From NCBI GenBank assembly GCA_023653785.1, contig JAMKCH010088448.1, forward strand, positions 1 to 64,000: a stretch of DNA of 64,000 nucleotides. Reading direction: 5' to 3'. The notes under the pieces are model-generated. The model ran no database searches, was not told the DNA's origin, and saw nothing but the letters and a program-made list of their open reading frames with translations. The DNA is from Ophioderma brevispina (taxonomy: Eukaryota > Echinodermata > Ophiuroidea > Amphilepidida > Ophiodermatidae). Of this stretch, positions 10,327 through 21,840 are shown one piece after another (position 1 is the first letter of the stretch; each line of letters opens with the position of its first letter). The position numbers were made by a program, and so were the translations under genes.

Positions 10327-11732
10327 TTTAAATATGACTCCGTTGAAGGTAAAGGGACAATGTTATGAATCGATTATTTTGAAGAAAGGCATGCAGTTTG
10401 GACTGTTTACCTATTTTTGACATTTTGGCCTTTTTGGCCATTTATTTTTACCCTAAAATTAAAAAAAATTAGAATGGCCAACACCCCATACGCCTATGTA
10501 ATGTCCCATGAGGATAAAAATCCAACATGGAAATTTGACGTTGGAAAATAACAACAAAAAACCCGTCACAACTTTTTTTTCCTAAGACAACTTTTTGGCT
10601 GTAATGGCCGGCCGTCTATCCAGGTGGTTTTCAATAATGACTTGCAACATTCTGTCCGTTTTGCAAAGGCAGCGGTTATTCCGTTGCGAAGTTCTGGCAA
10701 GAATAGAGGGCCTAACATTTGTTGTCATATAGGAACAATTGTCGACGTAAAGCAATAAATGGCACATTTTTGAAGATCGGCCCCCATTTCGAAAATTTGA
10801 TATTTTTGTTCACAGTACGTTGGTGAATTTTCCTCTTAACTACACCTGTACGAGAATGCTCACCAATGTCGTATTTCTCATTTTTGTCATAAGAATTTGT
10901 ATCCCGATTGGACTTAACGACAGAGCTGGAAATGGTACGTTTGTGTCCGTCTATGATGAAACAGTGGCCACCTCGAGAAAATAACCTCTAACTTGATTTG
11001 CCTGAACCAATAAAACAATATGGATGAGCGTAGACATGTACATGGCGCTATTTTCCCGGCTTTTTCACCTTTGAAGGCCGTTTCCAGCAGCCGTTGAATT
11101 AATTATCGGGATCCCCGAAAATAATTATTCTCATTTATAACATTCCTTCTTTTGTGAGAGCCACATACATTTTCGATCTTAACCATTCACCGGTATGGTT
11201 TAACTAGCCAGTTCAATGCAACCGTGAAAAATATCAACTTTTTTTAAAAATTGGGGAGACTCAGTCCACCAAAAAATGGCTAATAATTTCTTTAAGGATG
11301 CCAGCAATGTATGCCCAAAACTGCCCACTGGCTACATTACATTAATCTGGTTATATGTTTGTTTGGTAGGGTGTGACCCGTGAAACGTTTATTTTCTAGT
11401 TTAGTTCAATATTCTCTCATATTGTTGTGATGGGGTTTAATTTTTACTTTTAAATCTTCAAAACCCCCCTCCTATACATGGCCCTCCCACCTTACGTGGT
11501 TATTACCTCTTGGCACTTAAATGAACATAATGGCAATAACAAATATTCAGATTAAATAAAGTGGGCACACTTACTGAAATCGCGTCCACAAATTTGAAAA
11601 CACTTTGTTTGCTTATACATTTTGGGTCACAGCTGACGTAAACTACTATTCTGTTTAATTATTTTCCTTTCCGCATCCCTATCAGCCAAGGATGCTGACT
11701 ATACTGTCAACATTATCAAACTTGAAAAGCAT

Positions 11733-11822
11733 GCATTCATACAGCTCACAGACCATTATGCGTCATCACTCACAGACCATTATACAGTCATCAGCTCCCA
11801 ATCATTATGCCCGTCATCAACT
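11733..11822 (+). repeat. ~25 bp minisatellite in copy 1
   Basis: About three degraded units of agctcacagaccattatg with a (c)gtcatc spacer. The equivalent array in copy 2 (14300-14395) is more regular. Confidence 0.75.
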
Positions 11823-12088
11823 TGATCTATTTTTATGCATCATGTCAATCCCGGCTTCTAATCCACGTTTCTACAAAGTATAAATGTTGAATCCCTGTCT
11901 GAATTGCCTTTGAAGTGTGTCCACACAACGAGTGTTTTGATACAGCTGTCAATTTCTGGCAGAGATTTCCAACCCTTGGATTTGTCCGCAGCATGATTTT
12001 GCCCGAAAACTGACCACAAAACTCTGTTAAACATCCAAATTGTTTGCAAATTGCGGAAGTTATTTCAGTAAGGGGTCCTGGCATTATT

Positions 12089-12485
12089 GGAGAGAGCGTG
12101 GCCAAGCGGTTCGGGTGCTTGCCTGTGGGGCAAATTTTAAGTTGAATCCGTTTTGGGTCAATTGCTGGAGTTATTCTGGTGCTCAATTCTGGATTCTGTA
12201 TACGAGCTATTGCTTCACCTCCCGCTCCCGCTTCTCCTCCACGGTTCCACTTGGAATTGGGCACTGAATCCTGCCCGCCTCACCGTCCTTCGGAGGGGAC
12301 GTTACGCCGCCGGTCCCGCATGTACAGAGGAGTCACAACTGTACATGTACATCGGTGTCGAATAAGAGTCGGTTTAACCCCCGATTGTCCCAATCCGCCC
12401 CAGTCTCACCATGCAGCTGGCCATGTTAGGATCGTCCATTGATACACGCGGCCCCGTATCACTTAGTTGAATAAATCCTGCCACC
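12089..12485 (+). mobile_element. tRNA-derived SINE, copy in duplication 1
   Basis: The head gtggccaagcggttcgggtg is a pol III box A of the Leu/Ser tRNA class. Box B is degraded here (gttgaatccg). The body contains the block cgtccttcggaggggacgtt with cggtccc, resembling conserved central domains of some animal SINE superfamilies (from memory, not searched), then catgtacatcggtgtcgaat and a gttgaataaatcc end. It was duplicated with its host block rather than inserted twice. Confidence 0.8.
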
Positions 12486-14299
12486 ACGCACAAGCCCTTA
12501 CTAATGACTTCGGACACGCTACTAAGAAGAAAGAATTATGTGTGGAATATTTTTTCCATGCCATTTTTGTGTCCCTTTAAGTTAAATCGAATAAAGTGTC
12601 TAGTCTCACTGAAACGATCCAACAAACACTGGAAGTAGGAATGGCCAATAGTTAACTCCCAACGTTAGTTCAAATCACGGTATGTTTGTGGGTCCGCCTA
12701 GGAGTACTAGAGGGATTTACTCAGTTGGGAATTGTAAATAAATAGGATCTCTTTTGCCTTAAGTTTATTTGATTTCATATACCAATATTGTATCTTTAAG
12801 TTGAAGCGCTTTAATTGACAACAAAAAATTGTGAACAGTTGGCTTTGTTGGAATAATCCACACACTAATCAAATTGCACTGATCTGAAAACTGTTGTGAG
12901 TTTGAGTTCTTCTGTCTGGGGGCAATCACTTAAATATGACTCCTTTGAAGGTAAATGGACATGTTATGATAGATTATTTGAAGAAAGGAATGCATTTTGA
13001 CTGATTTACCTATTTTTGGACAATTTTGGCCTTTTTGGCCATTTTTTACCCTAAAATTAAAAAAAATTAGAATGGCCAACACCCCATACGCTATTGTATG
13101 TCCCATGAGGATAAAAATCCACATGGTTGGATGTTTGTAACAAATTACGCCGTCAAAACTTTTTTCTAAGCACTTTTTGCTGTAATGGCCGGCCGTCTAT
13201 ACCAGGGGTTTCAATAATCGACTTGCGAAACATTCTTGTCCGTTTTGCAAAGGCAGCGGTTATTCTGTTGCGAAGTTCTGGCAAGAAATAGAGGGCCTAA
13301 ACATTTTTTGTCAGATAGGGAAACAATTGTCGACTTAAAGCAATAATGGCACATTTTTTTGAAGAGCGCCCCCAATTTCGAAAATTTGATATTTTGGCAC
13401 AGTTACGTTGGTGATTTTCTAGGAAACTACACCTGCGAACGAGAATGCTAAAAAATGCGTATTTATCATTTTGTAATAAGAATTTGGATCCCAGATTGGA
13501 CTTAACGACAGAGCTGGAAATGGTACGTTTATGTCCGTCTATGATGAAACAGTGCCACCTCGAGAAAATAACCTCTAACTTGATTTGCCTGAACCAATAA
13601 AACAACTAATGGATGAGCGTAGACATGTACATGGCGCTATTTCCCGGCTATTTCACATTGGAAGGCCGTTTCCAGCAGCCGTTGAATTATTATCGGGATC
13701 CCGATAATAATTATTCTAATTACAAAATTCCTTCGTTTGTGAGACACAGACATTTTCGATCTTAACCATTCACAGGTATGGTTTACTAGCCAGTTACCAA
13801 TGCAACCGTGTAAAAATATCAACTTTTTTTAAAAATTGGGGACGCTCTTCAAAAAAATTGCTAATATTGCTTTAAGGATGCCAGCAATGTATGCCCAAAA
13901 CTGCCACTGGCTGACAATTACATTAAATCTGGTTATATGTGTTTTGGTAGGGTGTGACTTGAAACGTTTATTTTCTAGTTTATTTAATATCTCTCCATAT
14001 TTTGTGATGGGGTTTATTTTTTTTAAATATCACACCCCTACTTAAATGGCAATAAAACATTTAAGTGGTTATTAAATCTTGGCACTTAAAGGAACATAAT
14101 GGCATGAAAAAATATTCAGATATAATAAAGTGCACACTTACTGAAATCGCGTCCACAAATTTGAAAACAATTTGGGGTGTTTACATTTTGTAAAAAGATG
14201 AAAGTAACTAATATTATTTTCATTATTTTCCTTCTAAGCATCACTACTCAGCCAAGGATGCTGACTATACTGTCAACATTATCAAACTTGAAAAGCATG

Positions 14300-14395
14300 C
14301 AGTCATCAGCTCACAGACCATTATGCAGTCATCAGCTCACAGACCATTATACAGTCATCAGCTCACAGATCATTATGCAGTCATCAGACCATTGC
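14300..14395 (+). repeat. ~25 bp minisatellite in copy 2
   Basis: Four units built on cagtcatcagctcacagac followed by cattatg/cattata; the last is shortened. Confidence 0.85.
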
Positions 14396-14650
14396 TATTT
14401 TATATGCATGCATGTGCTAATCCCGGCTAATCCACGTTTAACTACAAAGTATAATGTCTGAATCCCTGTCTGAATGCTTTTGAATTGTGTCACAAAACAT
14501 GTTTGATACAGTCTGTCAATTCTGGCAGAGATGTCAACACCTTGATTTTCCGCAGCAGGATTTGCCACGAACTGCCACAAACTCTTGTAAACATCCAAAT
14601 TGTTTTCAAATTTGCGGAAGTTATTTCATTAGGGGTCCATGTCATTATGT

Positions 14651-15048
14651 GTGAGAGAGCGTGGCCAAGCGGTTCGGGTGCTTGCCTGTGGGGCAAATTA
14701 GTTCGAATCCCGGTGGGGTCACTTGCTGGGAGTTATTCTGGTGCTCAATTCTGGATTCTGTATACGAGCTATTGATTAAATACAGAATACCGCTCTCCTC
14801 CACGGTTCACTTGGAATTGGGCAAATGAATCATGAAAGCATCCCGTCCTTCGGAGGGGACGTTAAGCCGTCGGTCCCATGTACAGAGAGTCACAACTGTA
14901 CATGTACATCGGTGTCGAATAAGAGTAGGGTGTAAACCCCTGACTATTCCCAATCCGCCCCAGTCTCAACATGCAGCGGGCCATGTTAGGAGCGTCATGG
15001 ATACACGCGGCCCCGGATCAGCTTAGTTGAATAAATCCTGACACCACG
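14651..15048 (+). mobile_element. tRNA-derived SINE, copy in duplication 2
   Basis: Same element as at 12089, with a better promoter: box A gtggccaagcggt and, ~50 bp on, box B gttcgaatccc followed by ggtggggtcac. The head spans ~75 bp like a tRNA, but no acceptor stem or anticodon arm pairs well, so it is a SINE head and not a tRNA gene. The body matches copy 1 over ~320 bp. Confidence 0.85.
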
Positions 15049-15250
15049 ACAAGCCATTACTAATGACTTGCGGACACGCTAAGAAGAAGAAAGATTATGT
15101 GTGAATATTTTTTCATGCCATTGTGTCCCTTTAAGTTAAATCGAATAAAGTGTCTAGTCTCACTGAAACGATCCAACAAACACTGGAAGTAGGAATGGCC
15201 AATAGTTAACTCCCAAACTTATTCAAAATCACGTATGTGTGTCGCCTAGA

Positions 15251-15600
15251 AGGAAACGTTCGCACTTGAGTGTTTACTCGGCATATTAAATGTTATAAAG
15301 TAGTTAAAATTTTTGGATTTTTTCAAAAATGTTTATTCTGCGTTTTATTAGGTTTACTTTCTGACAACCAACATAACTCGATTACTGCATGTCAACCGTT
15401 TACAACATGTTTTAATCAGTTTTTCTCATTTTGTTTGACAGTCGACACTTCTAAGCCTGTGTGTTAACACATTTGAAAGTGGGCCGAATCGTGACAAAGT
15501 TAGTTAATTTTACGTGTGGTGAGACAACTTTTACCCACCTCCACATTGACAGGCAATGATGGCCAATTTGAACGCATAGTTCGTTTGGCTGGGTGGGTCC
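15251..15600. other. Unassigned stretch between duplication and foldback element
   Basis: No coding signature. The last ~35 bases (cgtttggctgggtgggtccc) match, inverted, sequence near 21895-21920. They therefore belong to the outer inverted repeat into which the foldback element inserted. Confidence 0.5.
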
Positions 15601-16697
15601 CCCGTGTATGCAACCATAAAGGCCATAACGTATTGCTGACGCGTTGCGAGAAAGTAGCAACGCGTTGCCACATTCTGCAACGCGTTGCGACAGTTCGACA
15701 ACGCGTTGCGGTGTCCGGCCAATCAACTCATGAATTCTGTGACGTATTAAAAAATAGACCCCCAACGCGTTGCTAGATCTTGGCACGCGTTGGCAAACAG
15801 TTCACACTTAACGCTTTGCAAGCTTTACAACGCTTTGCAAGCTTCGCAACGCGTTGCTAGGTTAACAAGCCATAATGGACATAACGTATTGCCGCACGCG
15901 TTGTGGAAAGTCACACAACGCGTTGCTACATTTCGGCAACGCGTTGCGACATTTCAGGCACGCGTTGCGACATTTCACAACGGCTGTTGCGGGTGTCGGC
16001 CTCAAATCATGATATCTGTGACGTATTTCACAAATATAATCTCAACACTGCGTTGCGACCTCAAAACGCGTTGCACACCTTCACAACGCGTTGGGCGGAT
16101 ACGTTATGACCCTTTTTGCCTTCACAACGCGTTGGAAAGTTGCAACGCGTTGTGAAAGCTCGCAACGCTTTGTTATGGCTTCAAAACGCGTTGTGAAAGC
16201 CCTAAGGGTCATATAACGTATGCCGCAACGCGTTGTGGATCTATTTTTTTGAAATACGTCACAGAAATTCCTGATTTTTTATTGGCCGACGCCGCACCGC
16301 GTTGCCGAATGGTGGGGGGGGTTTTCCCCCCCCCCCCCCCCCCCCGGCACGCGTTGCTACTATTCTCACCACGCGTTGCGGCAATACGTTTATTACCCTT
16401 AAATTGCTTGTGACCTCCTCGTCGCAACGCGTTGTTAAGCTCCAACGCGTTTGTGATCTCGCAACGCTTGTGAAGGCTTGAACGCGTTGTGAGTGTTCCA
16501 CAACGCGTTGCAGATACTTGGCAACGCGTTGTGGGTCAATTTTTTTGAAATACCTCCACAGAAATTCATGATTTGATTGGCCGACACCGCAACGCGTTGC
16601 GTGAGTGTCGCAACGCGTTGCCGAAAATGTCGCAACGCGTGCTACTTTCTCACAACGCGGGTTGCGGCAATACTTTATGGCCTTTATTGCCTGCCAT
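15601..16697. mobile_element. Foldback element with ~25 copies of the palindrome GCAACGCGTTGC
   Basis: The left part and the reverse complement of the right part share a long series of blocks: aaaggccataacgtattgc, gagaaagtagcaacgcgttg, ggtgtcggccaatcaa, catgaattctgtga and attgacccacaacgcgttg. The whole is therefore a ~1.1 kb imperfect inverted repeat with arms of ~500 bp. The 12-mer or its core aacgcgtt recurs about 25 times, every 15-60 bp, with further one-base variants, in both arms. The centre (16310-16345) has long G and C runs. Flanks ccgtgtatg and ccgtgtgc look like an ~8 bp target-site duplication, as made by hAT and some other DNA transposons. It encodes no protein. Confidence 0.8.
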
Positions 16698-16734
16698 ACC
16701 CGTGTGCAAGAGATCTGCCCTAAGTTACTCTTCA

Positions 16735-18240
16735 TAGCGTATGTCACTAAACCATCAGCATAACAAAAAAAAAGTGAAAGTAGACTTTTGGTACCCCGGC
16801 ATTTTTCGCTCGAGGGCGTTTTCAAATGGCCGCCAAATCCATTTAAAACACCATAATATTGGCGTTTTTCTGCCTCTATATGGGGTTAAATGGCGCAGTT
16901 TTGTAGTGTTTTTCCTATTTTTGTTATGTTAAATATATAGAGCGGTCATATTCACCACTTTAAATTATTCTTTAATCGATGGCGGCGCTTTTCCAAAATA
17001 TGGCCACAAATGCTAGTTAACAACTTAAGTGACCAAGGGGGGGGGGTTCCCTCAGGGACCCCAAAACGCGTTACGCGTGGGTTTTTTGCGCCGATTATTT
17101 TTGTAATTGTTCCTGACATTTTATGCGCTTCTTTTCAACCAAACAATAATTAACATCGGCCAACCGTTAATGAGATAATATTAGTGGGGGCCCATGGGAC
17201 CCCCCCTTTGGGCACTAACGGAATTCATTTTGAGATATTTTTAAATATAAGAATAAGAAAACGAGAACCACCACAAATTTTTTTTTTGCTGATAAAGTCA
17301 CCATACATGTAAGTTACCAATTAATTAGTAACATTAACATATTACATTTATGATGTGTTGAAACACACAAATTTATCATGTACGTTTGCCAAACCTTACT
17401 GTACAAACTCTAGGGGAAAATGACGTTATTTTGCAAACCCCGTAAAAAATACAGGATTCCCTAAAACTGCTGGTTTTTGTTAAATATAAGTTAATTTGGG
17501 TCTTCTAGAATAATATCAACATACTAAGTTTTTCAAAAGGTTGATGTTAAGCACAAGGCTCAGTTGAATTTTCCGTCTTTTTTGCCCAATTTTCGCGTGT
17601 TTTGAACAATTTTTTGCCCTAATTTGCATCAAAATAACAATCTCATTTTTATTGCTGATTTGGGGTTGTCCTTATGCTCCTTCACATGTGGTATAATTTT
17701 CGTGCAAAAATTTCCCTCCCTCCTCGGGAAAGGGGTTCCTTAGTGTGGGGTCCCATGGACCCCCCCCCCCCCCCTGGGCACCACGGGAGTGAAACCCCCT
17801 TGGTCACTTAGTGTTAACACCTATAATGATGTTTATCATAGCACAAATGCGGTAAAGTGGTCCTGTGTTTCAGTGTTTTTCCAGTTTTTTTGTTTGATGT
17901 CATATGTATATAGGTGTTCACATTCCCTACTTAAATGTTTCATAACGGAGGGCGCTTTTTCAAAATGGCTGCCAATGCAATTACACATCCTAATGATGTT
18001 TTAATAGCCAAGAAGGGGTGAAATGCGCCCATGTTTCAGTGTTTTGCTCTAAAATTTGTGGATGTCAAATGTATAGAGCGTCACATTCACCATTTTAATG
18101 TATTCCTAATGGAGACTCTTTTCAAAATGGCCGCCAAAGTTATGTGATTTAACCCATATAATGACTGTTTTCAATAGGAGGCAAAAGGGTTGTTGAGTTT
18201 ATTCATACTTAACATAATTGCGGTTACCTTTTCTCTTTTT
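16735..18240 (+). repeat. ~165 bp tandem array, left arm of a large inverted repeat
   Basis: Units carry 'tggccgccaatgc...atttaacacct...aatgatg...gtgaaatgg...agtgttttt...atgt...atatagagcggtcac...attcac.acttaaatg'. Landmarks fall near 16828, 16998, 17972 and 18128. The array is interrupted by the TIR element at 17023-17813. Reverse-complement copies lie at 20880-21840, and the shared flank (accatcag...cttttgg...ccggcatttt) also pairs across. Confidence 0.8.
17023..17813 (+). mobile_element. Non-autonomous TIR element, ACTTAAGTGACCAAGGGG family, copy 1
   Basis: The ends aacttaagtgaccaaggggg and (reverse complement) cactaagtgaccaaggggg pair as TIRs, flanked by TTAAC on both sides. The insertion is within an array unit whose uninterrupted form reads atttaacacc, so the target duplication is TTAAC or TTAA. 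The inside is non-coding with poly-G/poly-C palindromes around gtcccatggac. A second copy lies inverted at 44572-45321, sharing tgctgatttggggttgtcc, cttcacatgtggtata and acgcgt...gggttttttgcgcc. Confidence 0.82.
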
Positions 18241-18344
18241 TCTAGTTATTTTTTATGGATATTAATGATTTTCTATTTATGTTCAGTTTAATAATGGATT
18301 TGAGTGATGGTATATTAATCCAGAACATGGTGATATTACAATTA

Positions 18345-18860
18345 CAATCCAAGTGGTGATATAAGGTTGCGCTTAGCCAGCTCCACCTCGACGATGCAAT
18401 ATAATTTTGCGATTTCCTGTTGGCAGCATAATATAAATTGGCAATCCGTGCGTAGCGTCTCGAAGGAGGAGAGAATATGCACACTACATATAGTGGACTG
18501 GATGGCCAATGTCCTGAAAGCTAAGACAAATTCTGGCAGTACATAAGAGGATTTCCAGCACAAACAGCTTTGGATTATGTGTGGAAGTCCTGGGGCAATC
18601 TGCAAACTTGCTTGCTATATTCTTTGATTCCCTTTACCATGGCAAATCTGGGAAGGCCTCTGAGCAGAAAGCAACATAGCTCAAGTCATGCTACCAATTA
18701 AGTTGCAATTAACAACAGTCAATCGGATTTAACCTCTTCCTGTCGAGATATATGGTTGAAATTGTTGAGTTTTGTAGAGTTTCCCTATTTTGCTGGAGTA
18801 AAGTGTATAGAAGGGTCAGATCACCAATAACAGTTGAATCGACCGGTTTCGGCATCAAAT
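18345..18860 (+). repeat. Inner inverted repeat, left arm
   Basis: Its reverse complement matches 19490-19975 over ~490 bp. Paired blocks include gaaagcaacatagctcaag with its partner atgacttgac, attgactgttgttaatt-like, tctcctcc-acgagatgct and agctggctaagcgca. Arms are ~70-80% alike by eye. The loop is ~630 bp. Confidence 0.75.
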
Positions 18861-19059
18861 AGTAGCAACAAGGAGAAATTCCATACACTTTTCCATGAGT
18901 AATCTGCAAAAGCAGCTCAACTTCACCTACAATAGAAATATACTTAAGATTCATTTCAGGATAGCGGGTGATACCTTGCTTCTCTTCGTTTGGTGGTTCC
19001 AGTAATGAGGTTCCCGAGCTTAACTTCGATAATATAGAAGAGGCTGCTGTTCGTATCAT
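18709..19059 (-). other. Open frame of 116 codons, unknown
   Basis: A methionine-initiated frame overlaps the left arm and loop of the inverted repeat. It contains two Cys near the middle and end, no signal peptide and no motif I recognise. The partner arm at 19500-19620 gives a similar peptide only with frameshifts (TLL-T and GRK-LNP blocks recur). That hints the repeat may derive from a once-coding transposon, but is weak. No function is proposed. Confidence 0.25.
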
Positions 19060-19489
19060 TCCTCATCATGCTTTGTATGCAATCAATGCCAGTCACAACT
19101 GATCATAGTGCTGTTTTCATTTACTGATGATTTGTATGATTTGTGCTATTACTCTATATGACTTGCATTCCCATGGATTACATTTGAATGGCACACGATT
19201 GTAGCAGATCTAGGTGGTAATGATAATGAATGCCTACATATGACAAGTTTTGATCATTTTGATATGGTAACCATTATTATTCTTATTTTCCTCCTTTGTT
19301 TGTGTTTATGAACCATAATGACAAAATTGGCCTTTAGAAGTTGTTGCTACCTGGGATGAGTTGCTACTGCAGATTGCAGATGATTCTGAATTACTTTTTT
19401 TTTTAATTAAGTCTAGTCAGATTGTTTAAAAATCTGTTAATTTGTTGGTCATCTCGAAAAGCACCCTTTATCAGGGATACTGTTTATTG

Positions 19490-19975
19490 GTCTGTTTATT
19501 GAGTCTGACCCTTCTAAATACACTTTCCCTCAACAGATGGGGAAACTCTGCAAAACTGACCATATCAACCCATATCTCGGCAGGAAGGGGTAAATCCCGA
19601 TTGGATGATTGTTGTTAATTCAATTTAATTGATAGCATGACTTGACGTTGTTTTCGTTCAGAGTCCTTCACAGATTTGTCATTGTAAGAATTAAAGATTA
19701 TATCAAGCCTGTTTGCTGCTGATGCAGACTTCCACACATGATCCAAAGCTATGTCTGAGAAAATCCCCAAATGTGCTGCAGAATTTTGTCTTCAGCTTTC
19801 AGACATTGGCCATCATGTCCACTATGTATGTCATGTGGAAATCTTCTCTCCTCCTACGAGATGCTCACAGCACGATGGCCAATTATCATTACGCTGTCAT
19901 CAAGAAATCGTCACAATCATTTCGTTTTGTCTAGGTTATAGCTGGCTAAGCGCACAACCCTATCAGCACTTAGGC
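19490..19975 (-). repeat. Inner inverted repeat, right arm
   Basis: Partner of 18345-18860. Its inner-flank segment (tcatcaagaaatcgtcac, agctggctaagcgcacaac, cctatcagcacttag) is shared with the SINE copies at 22673 and 27135. Those SINEs therefore have related sequence in this element. Confidence 0.75.
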
Positions 19976-20165
19976 GGCCCGTCCCGTTTCCTTCGCAATG
20001 TCCTTCGAATATTCGAACCACAAATTCGCAATATGTTAAGAATTTGTCAAACACAAATTAAGAATTTCTGCCAGAGGAAAATCATGACACTGGATTGATA
20101 TTCGCAGTTATGTTACGAAGTTGGCCCAGAACTTCGCAATTAGCTTGGTATCAACCTTTCAAGTA
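19975..20165 (+). repeat. Second inner inverted repeat, left arm
   Basis: Pairs with the reverse complement of 20690-20880. Shared blocks are gtcccgt-ttccttcg, ttcgaatattcgaac, attcgcaata and aagaatttctg. ttcgaatattcgaa is itself palindromic. Confidence 0.75.
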
Positions 20166-20341
20166 CCTATTGAATTATTTTTCCGGGCCAGTCAAGTGCT
20201 TGTCTGGACCACACAAAAGGTGACTCGGAGCGCCATGCCACTATCCACTAGAGTGTGTTACCATATTTCATACATTGTACTTTATTTGGGTTCATCATTA
20301 TTTCAAAGTTCATGTCATTTTTGTGTTTTTTTTTTCAAAGT

Positions 20342-20451
<110 letters not shown>

Positions 20452-20689
20452 TAGAGACTCTCTAACAACACCTAAAATATAAGGAAACAATCGCCATCAG
20501 GTAATCTTTGTGAACATTTTATTCCTTATAACTTTGTATGATCTGAAAGAGTAATTAAAATATTACACTGAAACCATACTAAAAAAAACATTTCCCAGAA
20601 AAAATACCGTTATTATATTCTATATTCTTTTATTAAACTCACCCAAGCTAATTAAAATGAAACGATTAACACTCGGAGCATACAGAAAA

Positions 20690-20880
20690 TTTTGATACCA
20701 TGCATATAATGAGATTGCGAAACTTCTCAACTTTTCACTTGGGTACGAAGAGGCCACAAAACAAGTGTGATTTAAGAATTTCTCAAACAGCTATTGCGAA
20801 TATCAAGTTAGAATGGGTTCGAATATTCGCAACGGTGTTTCGAAGAAGACGGGACGCTTCGCCTCTAGATTGTAATATCA
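20690..20880 (-). repeat. Second inner inverted repeat, right arm
   Basis: Partner of 19975-20165. The segment between the arms holds the AT microsatellite. Confidence 0.75.
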
Positions 20881-21840
20881 TTAATAACAGCATAGTAGGA
20901 TGAACATGAAACCGCAGTTTTGTTAGAACTGAATAAGTAAATAAACAAATAATGGAGAAAACAATAATAATTAAAAAAAAAATAGGGAAAACACTGATAA
21001 ACGGGGCACATTTCACCCATTTGCCTATTAAAACATAACAAGGTGTTAAATCGCATTGGACGGCCATTTTTAAAGGTTTAAAAAAAACAATCCTAATTAC
21101 GCGTTTTTTGTTTTTTTGATTTTTCATCAACAAATATAGCAAACACTGACCAAAACTGCTGGCCATTCCCGCCCTCCAATTTTTTGGCTAGTAAAACTTC
21201 ATTTGAGGTGTTAAATTATATTGGTGGCCATTTGAAAAGCGTACTCCATTAGGAATACATTGTAGTGAGTGTGGCCGCTCTATACATTTGCCATCAACAA
21301 AATAGAAAAACACTAACAAAAATGGACCATTTTTACCTCATTTTATGGCAATGATAAAATCATTACAAGGTGTTAAATGGCATTGGCGGCCATTTGAAAA
21401 GGACCCTCCATGGGAATCATTTAAGTGGCGAATGTGAAGGCTCTACACCATTGACATCAACAAATATGAGCAAAACACTAAAAAAAAGGGACCATTTCAC
21501 CCCATTTTTGGGCTAGTAGATCATCATTCTGAATTTATGAGGTTTGCAAAATGCATTTGCGGGCCATTTGAAAAGCGCCCTCATACGAATACATTAGTAG
21601 TGGAATTTAACGCTCTATAAAATTTGACATCAACAAATATATGAAAAACACTACAAAATGGACCATTTTCATCCCATAAAGTTGCTATGAAAACGTCATA
21701 TATGGGCCCCCCCCCTATGTTAAATGGCCTTTTGGACGGGCCATTTTTTGAAAACGCCCTGTACGCCCAGCAAAAAAGATGCCGGAAAGTGCAAAAGTCT
21801 ACCCTCACTTTTTGGTTATGTCTGATGGTCTAGTCCAGTG
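20880..21840 (-). repeat. ~165 bp tandem array, right arm of the large inverted repeat
   Basis: Four to five units are read on the minus strand, with ggccatttgaaaa landmarks near 21225, 21390, 21563 and 21740. The last unit (from ~21690) is also the beginning of the first ~4.5 kb tandem unit. Confidence 0.8.

Larger units (their letters stand above)
10093..12704 (+). repeat. Tandem ~2.6 kb duplication, copy 1
   Basis: It runs from ctggagtactggaggga inside B2 to the gtccgcctag junction. Contents: the Ngaro 3' tail, one ~165 bp array unit, an unrecognised ~1.3 kb stretch, a ~25 bp minisatellite and a tRNA-derived SINE. It aligns end to end with copy 2. Differences are mainly single-base insertions and deletions. 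Confidence 0.85.
12705..15250 (+). repeat. Tandem ~2.6 kb duplication, copy 2
   Basis: Starts gagtactagagggatttac and ends at gtcgcctag. The join with copy 1 is direct, without a spacer. No reading frame is conserved between the two copies, which argues that the block is non-coding. Confidence 0.85.

Noticed and set aside
11845..12264. 139-codon minus-strand frame as a gene
   Set aside because: Not conserved as a frame in the tandem copy at 14400-14800 and overlaps a SINE.
14651..14730. Functional tRNA-Leu or tRNA-Ser gene
   Set aside because: The cloverleaf arms do not pair well, and a SINE body follows; a duplicated copy exists at 12089.
15601..16697. CRISPR-like array because of regularly repeated short units
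   Set aside because: Units are short palindromes at irregular spacing in an inverted arrangement, spacers are repeated rather than unique, and the genome is eukaryotic.
15516..16825. Several open frames of 60-190 codons rich in NALRR/QRVA-like repeats
   Set aside because: They are readings of the GCAACGCGTTGC array; both strands are equally open because the motif is palindromic and stop-free.
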